A stretch of DNA of 64,000 nt from an uncultured bacterium (GTDB lineage: Bacteria; Elusimicrobiota; Elusimicrobia; Elusimicrobiales; Elusimicrobiaceae), in contig CASEVY010000010.1 in NCBI GenBank assembly GCA_949291515.1, positions 124,001 through 188,000 on the forward strand. The letters are read 5' to 3'. The position numbers and the translations under genes are program-made. Under the pieces are notes generated by a model. It did not search any database. It saw nothing but the letters and a program-made list of their open reading frames with translations, and was not told the origin of the DNA. Each line of letters opens with the position of its first letter. Positions within the stretch are counted from its first letter, which is position 1. Shown here piece by piece: positions 1-9,300 of the stretch.

Positions 1-707
1 CCGGTGGTATCCACCGGTTCCTCTATAAGGAAAGGCGGCACTTGGAACATAGCGTCTTTGGTCAGCAGCAAGGCGCCGTTGGGGCCCAGTTTTATTACCA
101 CTACTTTAGGCCCCATTTTAAGTATGGCTTTGCCCGCCTTTATAAGATTGTATATGCCGGTAAGCTGGCGAGATTCCGCCTCGTTTACGAACACAATATC
201 TATAGATTTAAGCAGTTTCAGCAGCTGCGTCTTATTGTTTTTTATCCATAAGTTCATAGTGTCGCAGGCGATAAGGCGCGGTTTTTTTACCTGTTTTAAT
301 ACGTCAAGCTGCAATTTGGGCGATATATTGGCAAGGAACAAAGCGTCGGGTTTGGTATCGACATTTTTTAAAGCGGGAGCGAAATCGGCAAAGACGTTTA
401 ACTCCGTGCAAAGAGTGGTTGCGTTTTTGAAATCCTTGTCGTATTCCGCGGCCCAAGTAAAGGTCTTTCCGTCTCTGACTTCGATGCCCGAAGTGTCTAT
501 TCCGCGGTCGCGGAAGGGTTTAATGTGTTTTTTTGTAAAGTCGCTCCCGACCACCGCTATAACCTTCGGCTTGGCAAAGAAACTTGCCGCTATCGACGAA
601 TAACTGGCCGAACCGCCCAAAACGTTCTTTACGGAGGATTTGTGCGTTTTGATATTGTCGAAAGCCATCGATCCGACTATTATTACCCTGCTTTTGTTCT
701 TTTCCAT
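1..707 (-). CDS. PfkB-family sugar/nucleoside kinase (3' end cut by window)
   Basis: About 235 codons are visible, starting at ATG 705-707 on the minus strand. The N-terminus has the family's glycine-rich substrate-binding turn (VLGGSASYSS) and the Rossmann-like order of ribokinase-type enzymes. Later stretches read VFVNEAESRQLTG and VVVIKLGPNGALLL, both typical of PfkB proteins. The window ends at DTTG, just where the family's DTxGAGD catalytic and anion-hole motif begins, so the active-site Asp itself is not visible. Such enzymes phosphorylate a sugar or nucleoside hydroxyl with ATP in the cytoplasm; the substrate cannot be told. It is last in a tight minus-strand operon, 1 base after the SurA-N gene stop. 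Confidence 0.9.
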   Translation of the reverse strand, partial: MEKNKSRVIIVGSMAFDNIKTHKSSVKNVLGGSASYSSIAASFFAKPKVIAVVGSDFTKKHIKPFRDRGIDTSGIEVRDGKTFTWAAEYDKDFKNATTLCTELNVFADFAPALKNVDTKPDALFLANISPKLQLDVLKQVKKPRLIACDTMNLWIKNNKTQLLKLLKSIDIVFVNEAESRQLTGIYNLIKAGKAILKMGPKVVVIKLGPNGALLLTKDAMFQVPPFLIEEPVDTT

Positions 708-708
708 T

Positions 709-1425
709 TTAATCCTTATAGAACAACGTTATTTTGTTTTCACCGTTGATTTTATCGGAATAGGATTTAAGCAAATCCTGCGCTTTTACCTGAAGGGCGG
801 CCAGTTGTAAGGCCGCTTGGGCTGTTTCGGCGTCGGAATTTAATTCCTTTGCGGCTTTTTTGTCGGAAGCTAAGAGCTTGTCGGTCTCCTCTTTCAAAAG
901 TTTTTCTTCCTGCGGGGTTACCTTTGCCGCTAGGATTAATGTGTTTTGAAACTTGGAGGCCAGTTTTTCTTTTTTAAGCTGCGCTTCGTATTCTGACGGG
1001 TTTAAATGGAACTGATTTCTTACCACCCATATATAGGCGTTTTTATTAAAACCGTTGCCGTCGTTAAATGCGGGCGAGTTTTTTATTTCGTAGCCTATTT
1101 CCAAATCGGATACGCCGAGGCCGAATTCTTCCGCCGCCTGCGCCATAGTTTCCTGAGTTATCATAGCCTGCAGAACTTGCTGGCGAATGGCTTTTTCTGT
1201 ATCTTCAGTGTAATCTTCCTGGTTTCTTGCTTCCTGAGATACCAGCTCGACATTTCTCCAAAAGTCTTTATACTTTATCGGTTTGCCGTCTACCTTGGCT
1301 ACCGCGGCGTTGGGGCCGTATTCTTCCATAAATACGCCCGCTCCGACAAAGCCCAAACTGCCGACAAAGAACAAAATGGTTATAACCAAAATGGGGTTTT
1401 TGTACTTGTTGAGAATGGAAATCAT
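709..1425 (-). CDS. SurA N-terminal-domain (PpiD/SurA-like) membrane-anchored protein without PPIase domain
   Basis: A 238-residue protein with an N-terminal membrane anchor (about residues 10-32, NPILVITILFFVGSLGFVGAG), followed by a SurA_N-like helical region: a short beta start (VAKVDGKPIKYKDFW) and a Q/E-rich helix with IRQQVLQAMITQETMAQAA. Full-length SurA or PpiD carry a parvulin PPIase domain after this; here the chain ends in charged helices (KLLKEETDKLLASDKK), so no PPIase fold is evident. The likely role is a periplasmic chaperone tethered to the inner membrane, by inference from the family. The start ATG follows directly on the bactofilin stop, and its Shine-Dalgarno (AAGGAG) lies inside the end of the bactofilin gene, so the two are probably translationally coupled. 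Confidence 0.75.
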   Translation of the reverse strand: MISILNKYKNPILVITILFFVGSLGFVGAGVFMEEYGPNAAVAKVDGKPIKYKDFWRNVELVSQEARNQEDYTEDTEKAIRQQVLQAMITQETMAQAAEEFGLGVSDLEIGYEIKNSPAFNDGNGFNKNAYIWVVRNQFHLNPSEYEAQLKKEKLASKFQNTLILAAKVTPQEEKLLKEETDKLLASDKKAAKELNSDAETAQAALQLAALQVKAQDLLKSYSDKINGENKITLFYKD

Positions 1426-1887
1426 TTATTTTTCTCCTTTTTTATTGTCTTTCTTTTCTTGTTTTTCCGTCTTCTCCGCTTTAGCGGGTTTGCTTTGCGG
1501 CTCGTCGGCGGCTATTTCCTCTTCGTCAAGAGAGGCTTCTTCCTCGCCAACTACGTGGATAGTCGCGCTTACTTTAGCGCCGCCTTCTATCAGAATGCTT
1601 TTTGAGCGTATATTGCCCGTGATTTTGGCGTCGGCCAATATTTCCACGCTGTCGGCCACGATATCGCCGGTCATCTGGCCTATCACTACTACTCCCTGTG
1701 CGGTAATATCGCCTTTTACCGTTCCGCTTTTGCTTATCGTAACGTATTTGGCGTTGTCTACGTTGCCTTCCAAAGCGCCGTCTATCCTTAAAGAGCCCTG
1801 CAAATCCAATGTCCCCTGGAATTGGCACTGTTCGCTTATTACGGAAACGTATTCTCCCGTTTTAACGTCTTTACTTAAAAAACCCAT
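1426..1887 (-). CDS. Bactofilin (polymer-forming cytoskeletal protein)
   Basis: The protein is 153 residues from ATG 1885-1887, chosen because GGAGGAGTT sits just upstream; the longer open frame to 1947 has no such site. The core is the bactofilin right-handed beta-helix, visible as short repeated turns such as LQGSLRIDGALEGNV, ISKSGTVKGDITAQGVVVIG and VEILADAKITGNIRS. A Lys/Glu-rich disordered C-terminal tail follows (about the last 40 residues). Bactofilins polymerise without nucleotide at the membrane and recruit cell-wall enzymes. The gene directly upstream encodes an M23 endopeptidase, a pairing known from several bacteria, supporting a role in local peptidoglycan remodelling or cell shape. 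Confidence 0.92.
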   Translation of the reverse strand: MGFLSKDVKTGEYVSVISEQCQFQGTLDLQGSLRIDGALEGNVDNAKYVTISKSGTVKGDITAQGVVVIGQMTGDIVADSVEILADAKITGNIRSKSILIEGGAKVSATIHVVGEEEASLDEEEIAADEPQSKPAKAEKTEKQEKKDNKKGEK

Positions 1888-1904
1888 AACTCCTCCGAAA
1901 TAAA

Positions 1905-2810
1905 TTAAAAATAAGATCTGGGATTGACGGGTGTACCGTCTTTCCAAACTTCATAATGCAAATGTACGCCGGTGGAACGGCCGGTCGTTCCCATATTGGC
2001 TATGAACTGTCCTCTTTTTACGGTGTCGCCAGCTTTTACCTTAATGTCCGCCAAGTGGCCGTAAAGAGTGGAATATCCGAAACCGTGGTCCACAAGCACG
2101 GCCTGCCCGTAGCCCTGCGCCCAACCCGCGTGTCTTACCACGCCGTCGGCCGTTACTCTTATTCTGGAATTGGGCTTGCCCGCGAAATCCAAACCCTTGT
2201 GAAACGACGCTATAAAAGAACCGAACGGCGAAAGCCTGTATCCAAAGCCCGATGTTATAACCGCGTCCGTAGCCGGTTTTATAGACGGCGTGGAATCGCT
2301 GATGTTCTTTTGGTTGGCGTAGAACCAGGCTATTTCCTGGAAGCTGGCCAAGCGCGCCTGCGCCAGTTCCGTGGTGTCTTTGAGATATTTGTTTATTTGT
2401 TCTTCGTCGATATCTTTTGCTTCTTTGGCAAGCATTTCCTTAAAGTTTATTTCTTCGCTTCCCTCAAACGGTCGGTTTACGTGTTTGCCGCCTTTCATAC
2501 CCAGCATTTGGCGCATTTGTTCGTCCGTTTTTTGGGACATCTCTATATACTTTCTGTTTCTTGAAAGTTCTTCAGCTATCATTGCGAACTTGGTTTTCAT
2601 CACTCTGTTGTCGGCCTTTACTATTTCGTAATCTATATTTTTTGACGCGACAAATACCGCATATACGGTAACGGCCAGCCAAGCCAAGATTATTAAAATC
2701 AGCAAAGGAGGATATACGGAAATCTTTATGCCCGAGCCGAAACGCGGCATAAGCACTATTTCCATACGCTCAAACAACAGCCTTGAGATTGAAGATTGAC
2801 TTTTTCTCAC
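1905..2810 (-). CDS. M23 family metallopeptidase (LytM-like), membrane anchored
   Basis: The 301-residue frame opens with GTG at 2810; an ATG at 2765 (MEIVLMPRF) is an alternative, and neither has a strong Shine-Dalgarno. There is one membrane segment (about residues 33-53, YPPLLILIILAWLAVTVYAV), then a charged coiled-coil-like stretch, then the M23 domain. Zn ligands are visible as H and D in FHKGLDFAG and the HLHYE motif near the end; GFGYRLSPFG and GYGQAVLVDHGFGYSTLYGHL are typical of LytM. It should cut peptide cross-links of peptidoglycan in the periplasm. It leads the operon with bactofilin, which may position it. The metal ligands look complete, so it is probably active rather than an EnvC-type activator. 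Confidence 0.92.
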   Translation of the reverse strand: MRKSQSSISRLLFERMEIVLMPRFGSGIKISVYPPLLILIILAWLAVTVYAVFVASKNIDYEIVKADNRVMKTKFAMIAEELSRNRKYIEMSQKTDEQMRQMLGMKGGKHVNRPFEGSEEINFKEMLAKEAKDIDEEQINKYLKDTTELAQARLASFQEIAWFYANQKNISDSTPSIKPATDAVITSGFGYRLSPFGSFIASFHKGLDFAGKPNSRIRVTADGVVRHAGWAQGYGQAVLVDHGFGYSTLYGHLADIKVKAGDTVKRGQFIANMGTTGRSTGVHLHYEVWKDGTPVNPRSYF

Positions 2811-2898
2811 AAATTCAATTCTATCATTTTTGGCCCGTTTTATAACTTAAATAATAAACATAGTGCAAAAGAGTTAAATAAAAACTATAATAGAAAGT

Positions 2899-3417
2899 AT
2901 GAAAAAACTGTTAATATTAACCTTTGCTGTATTAGCTTTCGCGGCTTGCGCCAAAGAAAGTTCCAAACAGCAGCCCGCCCCGGCCGATAATACGGCCGCC
3001 CAGGCTGCGGCTGCCTATACTTTCCCTGCCGTTTTTGAAGGGGAGGATTTTGTCTTTGAAAAAGATAATGTTTCAAAGCCGGTTTTGATAGCTTCTATGG
3101 CCGGATTCTGCGGCTATTGCAAGAAAATGCTGCCTTTAATTGACGAAATGGCCGGCAAATACAAAGACAAAAATGTAGACATAGTGATAGCTTTCGTTGA
3201 TGCCGCCAATGACAAACTTAAAGAGATAGACGTGGTGAAAAACGCCAAGAACGTAAAAATTCATTATAATGCCGCGCATTTCGGGCAGGATATGGGCGTG
3301 ACCGGGTTCCCGACTATGTTCTTTATTGATACAAACGGCGAGACCAAAAAATGGATCGGAGCCGATCCCGACTATATAGCTTTGATGTCGGAATCGATAG
3401 ACGGATCTTTAAAATAG
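2899..3417 (+). CDS. Thioredoxin-like lipoprotein
   Basis: A 172-residue protein with a lipoprotein signal peptide (MKKLLILTFAVLAFAAC, lipobox Cys at residue 17), an Ala/Pro/Gln linker, then a thioredoxin fold. The redox motif is CGYC (in MAGFCGYCKKMLPLIDEM), and the cis-Pro is in GVTGFPTMFFI. It probably works as a membrane-tethered thiol-disulfide oxidoreductase or thiol-reducing protein in the periplasm. It is a single gene followed by a terminator. There is no Shine-Dalgarno before the ATG; a TATAAT at 2886-2891 lies so close that the mRNA may be leaderless. Confidence 0.85.
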   Translation: MKKLLILTFAVLAFAACAKESSKQQPAPADNTAAQAAAAYTFPAVFEGEDFVFEKDNVSKPVLIASMAGFCGYCKKMLPLIDEMAGKYKDKNVDIVIAFVDAANDKLKEIDVVKNAKNVKIHYNAAHFGQDMGVTGFPTMFFIDTNGETKKWIGADPDYIALMSESIDGSLK

Positions 3418-3435
3418 AAAGACGCTCTTAACAGA

Positions 3436-3465
3436 AAGGCCCCCGCGAAATCGGGGGCCTTTTTA
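3436..3465 (+). terminator. Intrinsic terminator after the thioredoxin-like gene
   Basis: AAGGCCCCC (3436-3444) pairs with GGGGGCCTT (3453-3461) and runs into a T tract. Confidence 0.9.
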
Positions 3466-3497
3466 TATGGCGCGGCAAATATTTTGCGCAGGTAAAA

Positions 3498-4799
3498 TTA
3501 TATTTGCAAATCGGGCTCTTCCATACAGAGGTAGACGTAAGTTTCCGGGAAGGCCTTTTTCAGGGCCGGCGCCAAAGTTTCGTAAACCTGTTTGCGCAAG
3601 GCTTTTGGGTAGCGCATTTTTCCGTCGAAATCCAACAGGAATTCTCCGTCAAGTATCGTATTGTTTTTAAATCTGCTCTCTATACACTTTTTAAGTTCTC
3701 TGCTAAAGCGCAGAGTGCCGACGCTTATCCAGGCGATGCTTTCTGAGGGTACGGCGTTTTTTATCTTTTCTATTACCGAAAGATAGTTTTCGCGCCAACC
3801 TTCGTGGATAATTACCGGGTCGAAATGAAAGGCGGTTTTGTAGCCGTGTTCGGCTATTTTCGCGGCCGCGTTTAAACGCTTGGCGAGCGGCGCGGCGAGC
3901 GCTTCGGCCTCGTCTATTATGTTTTGGGGATTAACGCTCCAGCCTACCACGATATTTTGCGCCGCGGGGATTTTGAGAAGATTATCGATATTGGCGCTTT
4001 TGGTTTTGAACTCAAAATATTCCGTCCGCCCCCTAAAGAAATTCACTATGTCAAAAGAATAATTTGTGATATGGTCAAAGAGTAAAGAATCGGTAAACTC
4101 CCCGCTGCCTATGCGGATATGGGGGAAGGGTCCTTTCCTTAACGATGAGGCGTCGATTTTGTCCAAAAAGTCTTTGATGTTTGCCGGCAGAACTATGGCG
4201 TGCAGGTTTTGGTATTGCTGAAGAAAGCAATAACTGCATTCATAAGCGCAGCCAAATCCCAAATTGACCAAATTGTATCCGCAGCAAAAACAGTTTTTGG
4301 TGCAGGGGCAGGGTTTGACGAAATCGAAATTTTCCTTTATTATTACCAAATTCTCTTTGCGCTTGGAATAATTCTCGCTCCCGCAGAAAGTTTTCTTTTC
4401 CAATACGGCGGTTTTTGCTTGCGGGAACATTTTTAAAACTCTTTGCGCCAAGGGCGAGTTTAAGACTTCTTTTTCTATAAAAATGTTTTTCGGGTAAAAC
4501 TCTTCCCGTTTTATTTCCGCGTCCGGCAAGGATTGCAGGTCCAGTTTGGGGAGATAGAAATTTTCCCGTTTTGCCGTCTTGAAGGAAAGCGGATATCTTA
4601 AAGCGAGCAATTCTTTTTTTGCCTGTTCAAAATTCTTTGCGTTTATACGCGCGGAAATATCGGCGGGGGAAATATCGTCGCGCTTGCATATTTCGAAAAT
4701 CAGACGCGATACTTCTCTCTGTTTGTTGAGGCCCGCTTTCGGCAGCAGTTTTTGCGCGGCGGCGCGGGCGGCCTCCTGCAAGTTAAGCATATCTTTCAT
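3498..4799 (-). CDS. Spore photoproduct lyase-like radical SAM protein
   Basis: A 433-residue protein. The radical SAM cluster motif is CAYECSYC (CxxxCxxC), followed by FLQQYQN as in SPL-family proteins; just upstream is the family's second Cys cluster ending in CFCCGY. An N-terminal helical region (about residues 1-100) precedes it. The 4Fe-4S cluster and SAM would produce a 5'-deoxyadenosyl radical. In sporulating Firmicutes the family repairs spore photoproduct; in this evidently Gram-negative genome with no spore genes in view the substrate is uncertain and could be another DNA lesion or something else. It overlaps the aldo/keto reductase stop by 17 bases, so the two are co-transcribed. 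Confidence 0.85.
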   Translation of the reverse strand: MKDMLNLQEAARAAAQKLLPKAGLNKQREVSRLIFEICKRDDISPADISARINAKNFEQAKKELLALRYPLSFKTAKRENFYLPKLDLQSLPDAEIKREEFYPKNIFIEKEVLNSPLAQRVLKMFPQAKTAVLEKKTFCGSENYSKRKENLVIIKENFDFVKPCPCTKNCFCCGYNLVNLGFGCAYECSYCFLQQYQNLHAIVLPANIKDFLDKIDASSLRKGPFPHIRIGSGEFTDSLLFDHITNYSFDIVNFFRGRTEYFEFKTKSANIDNLLKIPAAQNIVVGWSVNPQNIIDEAEALAAPLAKRLNAAAKIAEHGYKTAFHFDPVIIHEGWRENYLSVIEKIKNAVPSESIAWISVGTLRFSRELKKCIESRFKNNTILDGEFLLDFDGKMRYPKALRKQVYETLAPALKKAFPETYVYLCMEEPDLQI

Positions 4800-5709
4800 T
4801 TAAAAACTCCAGTTCTTCCCGTGAAAAAGCCCATTCTGCGGCTTTGGCGTTTTGCACGGCTTGCTGTTGATTTCTCGCGCCGAAAAGGGCGATATCTACT
4901 CCCTTTTGAGCCAAGACGTAATTTAAAGCCGCCTGGGCCGCCGCTCCGTAATGTCTTTGAGCGGCTTTGGATAGAAGCTCCGCCGCACGGCGCGACTTTT
5001 CGAAAGATTCTCCTTTATAATATTTGTAGAAAAAGGATTTGACGCTGCACTTTGGCAGACAGGGTTCCTTTTTGTATTTTCCGCTTAATATTCCGCCGCC
5101 AAGCACGCCGTAGGCCATAAATGTTTTTTTGTTTTGCTCGCAGAAGTTTATTATTTCTTTGGAGCGCTCGGTTTGCAAGAAGGAAAATTCATTTTGAACA
5201 AAATTTATGTCGGTTATTTTGCAAGCCTCTTTAAGCTGCGGGAGAGTAAAATTGCAGACTCCGCAAAAGCGGATTTTGCCTTCGCTTTTGAGTTTCTCAA
5301 ACTCCGCCAAAGTATCGCTTAGAGGTGTATTTTTGTCGGGCCAGTGGATTAGGTATATGTCGATATAATCGGTATTAAGTCTTTTTAGGGAGGCTTCTAT
5401 TTCCGCACGTACGGCTTTTGGGGAAAGATCAAAACGCACCGCTCTTTGGCCCGGCTGCAGGCCGCATTTCGTCGCCAAAACGAGTTTATCTCTTTGCCCT
5501 TTAATAGCTTCGCCGACTATAAGTTCCGCCCTAAAATTGCCGTATATCGGGGCTGTGTCGATCAGGTTTACGCCTGCGTCCAAGGCGGCGTGTATAGCTT
5601 TTATGCAATCGTTTTTATCTGCCGGGCCCCAGTCTTTGCCCGCGCCCATAGCCCAAGTGCCCAAACCGAGCCTCGATATTTTTAAACCTGATTTTTGGGT
5701 GTATAACAT
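4783..5709 (-). CDS. Aldo/keto reductase
   Basis: The 308-residue protein is of the usual length for the family. Visible features: the N-terminal signature LGLGTWAMGAG, the catalytic Asp/Tyr strand with NLIDTAPIYGN, the catalytic Lys region (LVLATKCG), and the His strand DIYLIHWPD. The C-terminal (ALNYVLAQKGVDIALFGARNQQQ) matches the NADPH-binding end of the AKR barrel. It should reduce an aldehyde or ketone with NAD(P)H; the substrate is unknown. It sits between a CoA-binding protein and an SPL-like gene in one transcription unit, which gives no functional hint. Confidence 0.92.
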   Translation of the reverse strand: MLYTQKSGLKISRLGLGTWAMGAGKDWGPADKNDCIKAIHAALDAGVNLIDTAPIYGNFRAELIVGEAIKGQRDKLVLATKCGLQPGQRAVRFDLSPKAVRAEIEASLKRLNTDYIDIYLIHWPDKNTPLSDTLAEFEKLKSEGKIRFCGVCNFTLPQLKEACKITDINFVQNEFSFLQTERSKEIINFCEQNKKTFMAYGVLGGGILSGKYKKEPCLPKCSVKSFFYKYYKGESFEKSRRAAELLSKAAQRHYGAAAQAALNYVLAQKGVDIALFGARNQQQAVQNAKAAEWAFSREELEFLNERYA

Positions 5710-6072
5710 CTACCAAATACCTTTTTGAAGCATAAAGCAGGCATTATGTACGGTTATGCCCGCCTCTTTTGCGGTTTTTGCTGAGCTTTCGTCATAAGTA
5801 CCGGGCTGGAACCATAACTCTCCTACGCCGTTTTTGACTGCGTAATCCGTTATTTCGCCCGTAAGTTCGGGGCGGACCACTATTATTATGGTTTCAGGTT
5901 TTTGCGGGAGGCTCGTCCAGTCTTTATAGATGCGGGCCTGCGGATCGGGTTCCGCTTTCGGATTGACGCAATAGACGTCAAGACCCGCGGCCTTTAGATC
6001 CGCAAAGATTTTATGCCAATATTTGTTTTTGTCCGAGGATGCCCCCGCGACCGCTATTATCCCTTCCCGCAT
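5710..6072 (-). CDS. CoA-binding domain protein (YccU/CoA_binding_2 type)
   Basis: A 120-residue single-domain protein with a Rossmann start (IIAVAGASSDKNKYWHKIFADL), then VYCVNPKA, and the family's IIIVVRPE and GELWFQPGTYDE segments followed by VHNACFML. This is the stand-alone CoA-binding fold related to succinyl-CoA synthetase. Its exact role is not known for the family. It ends right before the aldo/keto reductase start, so the two are coupled. Confidence 0.85.
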   Translation of the reverse strand: MREGIIAVAGASSDKNKYWHKIFADLKAAGLDVYCVNPKAEPDPQARIYKDWTSLPQKPETIIIVVRPELTGEITDYAVKNGVGELWFQPGTYDESSAKTAKEAGITVHNACFMLQKGIW

Positions 6073-6084
6073 AAGACTTTTATT

Positions 6085-6369
6085 TTACAAGCCCAAACTC
6101 GCCAGACCGCCCATCGCCTGCGCCGCCATCGCTTGGGAGTCCTTTACCGCTTTGTTGAAAAGTTCGGTTAAATCTTTTTCTATGTCTTCTTTTGAAACTT
6201 CCTTTAAGTCTCTAAGCACTTTCAGTTCCCGAACCTGCTGGGAGCCTGATATTGTCATCTCAAAATTTTTTGCCGGGCTTTCCACTTTGATTACCATTTC
6301 GTCCAAGCGTTTTTTTACCTCGGTCATTGTTTTTTTGAGTTCCATAAGTTTTTTTAAGTTGTCGAACAT
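6085..6369 (-). CDS. YbaB/EbfC family nucleoid-associated protein
   Basis: A small 94-residue protein with the family's pattern: an amphipathic N-terminal helix (MFDNLKKLMELKKTMTEV), a central beta sheet (VKVESPAKNFEMTISGSQQVRELKV), and a C-terminal helix ending in Gly/Ala (AAQAMGGLASLGL). Dimers bind DNA. It follows the AddA-like gene directly, so is likely co-transcribed with the recombination nuclease; a YbaB gene beside recombination genes is a common arrangement. Confidence 0.85.
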   Translation of the reverse strand: MFDNLKKLMELKKTMTEVKKRLDEMVIKVESPAKNFEMTISGSQQVRELKVLRDLKEVSKEDIEKDLTELFNKAVKDSQAMAAQAMGGLASLGL

Positions 6370-9300
6370 TTAATCTTCTCCTAAAGGGCAAATTTGTTTA
6401 TTGCGCAAAAACACCAAAGCGCCGCTTATTTTTTTGCCGTTGAATATTATGCGCGCGGCGTTCAGATAAGCCTCAAGCTGAGGCATATATTTTTCCGCGG
6501 TTTCTTTCTGCCGCTCTTTATCTATCTTATCAGATTTGAACTCCGCTATAAATATGCCGCCCGATTTGTCTTCAAAGACGGCGTCTATAATGCCGCCTGT
6601 GTAACTCTCCGCCGAAGCGCCTTGTACGGAGAAAGGCAATTCGCAGGCGAGCGTCTTCATCGAAGCAAGTTTTTTAAAAGCGTCGCTTTTTGCAAACTCT
6701 TCGATAATGTCTTGCGCTTCTGTTATCGCAGCTTCGTCTTTTTGCGGGTCCGCGCCTTCTATTACGGCGGCATTGTTTAAAGATATTTCCCGTCCCTGCA
6801 GGATTTGGCAAAGCAGTCTGTGGCATATTCTGCCTATTAACATAGCTTTGGCGCGCTCTTCGCTTTCGTATCCGCCGTTTGTGGCGGCGGAGCTGGGCCT
6901 CGGAAGAGTTTGGAGGGCGGCTTGGCGATATTCTTCGCTTCTTTTAAGCCAGATTTCTTTCCATTGTCTGAGGAAAGCGAAATCGTCCGGCCCCGCTTGC
7001 GCCGGCTGGCTTGCCGCGCCCGCGGCGCTGTCGGAATAGCGCAGATAAGATGCTTCGCATACGCCGTCTTGCAATACCGCAGGCATATCCTCGCCTGGAT
7101 AACAGCCCGCTTCCAAAAGCGGTTCGGCTAAAGTTTTATCGGCTTGTGCGGAGCCTAATATGACAAGCCTTTCCTTGGCGCGGGTAAGCGCGACGTATAA
7201 AATCCGCCTTTCTTCGGCTTTTGCGTGTTTCTTGTTGGATTGCTCCATAAGGCAATAAGACAAATCTTTTATTTTGCCTAAGCGCGGAGCGGCCGAGGAC
7301 GAGAGCCAATCGCTTAGATAAGCGCTCTCTTCTTTGTTGCCTTTTTTGTCGTTTCTGCTTATGTCGTAAATTATAACCGCGGGGAACTGAAGCCCTTTTG
7401 ATTTGTGTATGCTCATCAATTTGACGCTGTCCAAAGAGTCTTCGGCCAAAGGCGATTCTCCTTCCTTTTCTTTGAAGTAGACTTCTATATGCCGTATAAG
7501 CTGGGGCAAGGCGAGTATTCCGTTGGAGGCAAAAGTTCTTGCTATATCCATAAATTTGGATAAATTGGCGCTGGTCTGTTCGCCTGCGCCGCATAAAAGC
7601 TGCATTTGCTTAAAGCGCGTTTGGTAAAGCAGATAGTTTATGAAATCTTCCAGCGGCGCGCTTTGGGCGCGGCGGCATATTTCCTTGAGCATATCGAAAC
7701 ACGCGCTTATGTGGGGCGATTGATTCTTTGCGTATATGTTTAAAGAGCCGCTTTCGGACAAGGCCAAAATATCCTCGTCGCAGATAAGGCATAACGGGCT
7801 TCTAAGTACGCCTACAAGCGCCGTTTTGTCCATAGGGTTTTGGGCAAGTTTCAAGAGGTTCAAAATATCCTTTATTTCCTGAGTCTGATAAAAATTTTTG
7901 TTTTCTTCTACGCTGTATGGTATCGCCGCCTGCTTTAAAGTTTCTATCAGCAGAGAAAGGCCCGTAGCGCTGCGGTACAAGACGGCGATATCTTTATAAG
8001 TCATAATTTTGCCGTCGGACAGTTCTGTTTTGAATGCGTTTTCGTTTATCCACTTGGCAATAATATCCGCCTGAAATCGGCGCAGATGTTCGGAACGGAT
8101 CTGTTTGCCGTCGTTGACTGCTATCAACAGGCGCACCGGTTCCGATTTATATCTTTTGGTATGTTCTATTGGAACGTATTTTGGCTGTATGCCATGTTCT
8201 TCCCGTATCGCTTTTTGGCCGAATTTGTTGGCATAGGCGACTATTTCCCGCGAACTTCTGAAATTGCTTTGAAGGAAGTATTTTTTCGCTCCTTGTTTTA
8301 AAAGGGTGTCGATAAAGACGTCATAAGCCGCTATGTCAGCGCCTCGGAAGCGGTAGATGGATTGTTTCGGGTCGCCAACAATAAATAGTTTGCCGCGCTC
8401 CAAAAGGACGTCGCGCCAGTCCTTGGCTTGGCTTTCGCGCGTTTCGCTTAGGTATAGGAATATTTCGCCTTGTTCCGGGTCCGTATCCTGGAATTCGTCC
8501 AGCAGAATGCTTTGATATTCTTCCTTCAAAGTCTGTCTTACGTGAAGGCGGTTTTTTATCAAATCCCTAGTCTTGAGTATCATATCGTCGAAGTCTATCA
8601 GATTGGATTTTTTTAACGCTTCGCGCGCCAAAGGCAGAAAGTCGCTTAAGGCCAGGTATGTCTTTTTTAGGATTTCTATGTTCTTTACCGAGGCGTTATT
8701 GGCCAAATCGATTATTTCGCAGGCTTCAATAAAATCTTCGTCCGAGGTCCAACCGCTGGGGCGGCGCGAAACTTTTGCGCTCTGCTCCATATTAACGTCG
8801 CCGAATTGTCCGCCCTCGTGGTAGGCCGCGGTATTGTTTAAGACCGCTATAGCCTGTTCCAAATTTCTGTCGAAGGCATTGCCCCGCTTGGTATTATTTT
8901 TGTATTCTTCCAAGAATTTTGACGCGCGCCGCGCTTTCTCGCGCAGAATTTTGGCATTTTCTTTGCTTTTTAAATCAGGACGGTAATTGTTCAAGGGTTG
9001 TTTTAAAAGCGAGAAGGCGAAATCTTTTATCTCCTGCAGAGTGCAGGAGGCGAGTATCTCCTCCCATAAGTCCGCGCGCGGGGAATCGTAATTAAGCTGC
9101 TCGTCCAAAAAGGCGGTCCAAATTTTATCCAGCATCGCTTCGGAAGAGTTCTGCGCGTCAGCGCTAAGATCCGGCGCGGTGCCTGCTTCGGCGGGAAATC
9201 TCTTTAATATCTTAAAGCAAAAACCGTGTATGGTGCTTATCATCGCGCGCTCGGCCAATTCGAAGTTCTTTTCTATGTCTTCTTTTATGCTTTGTGCGTC

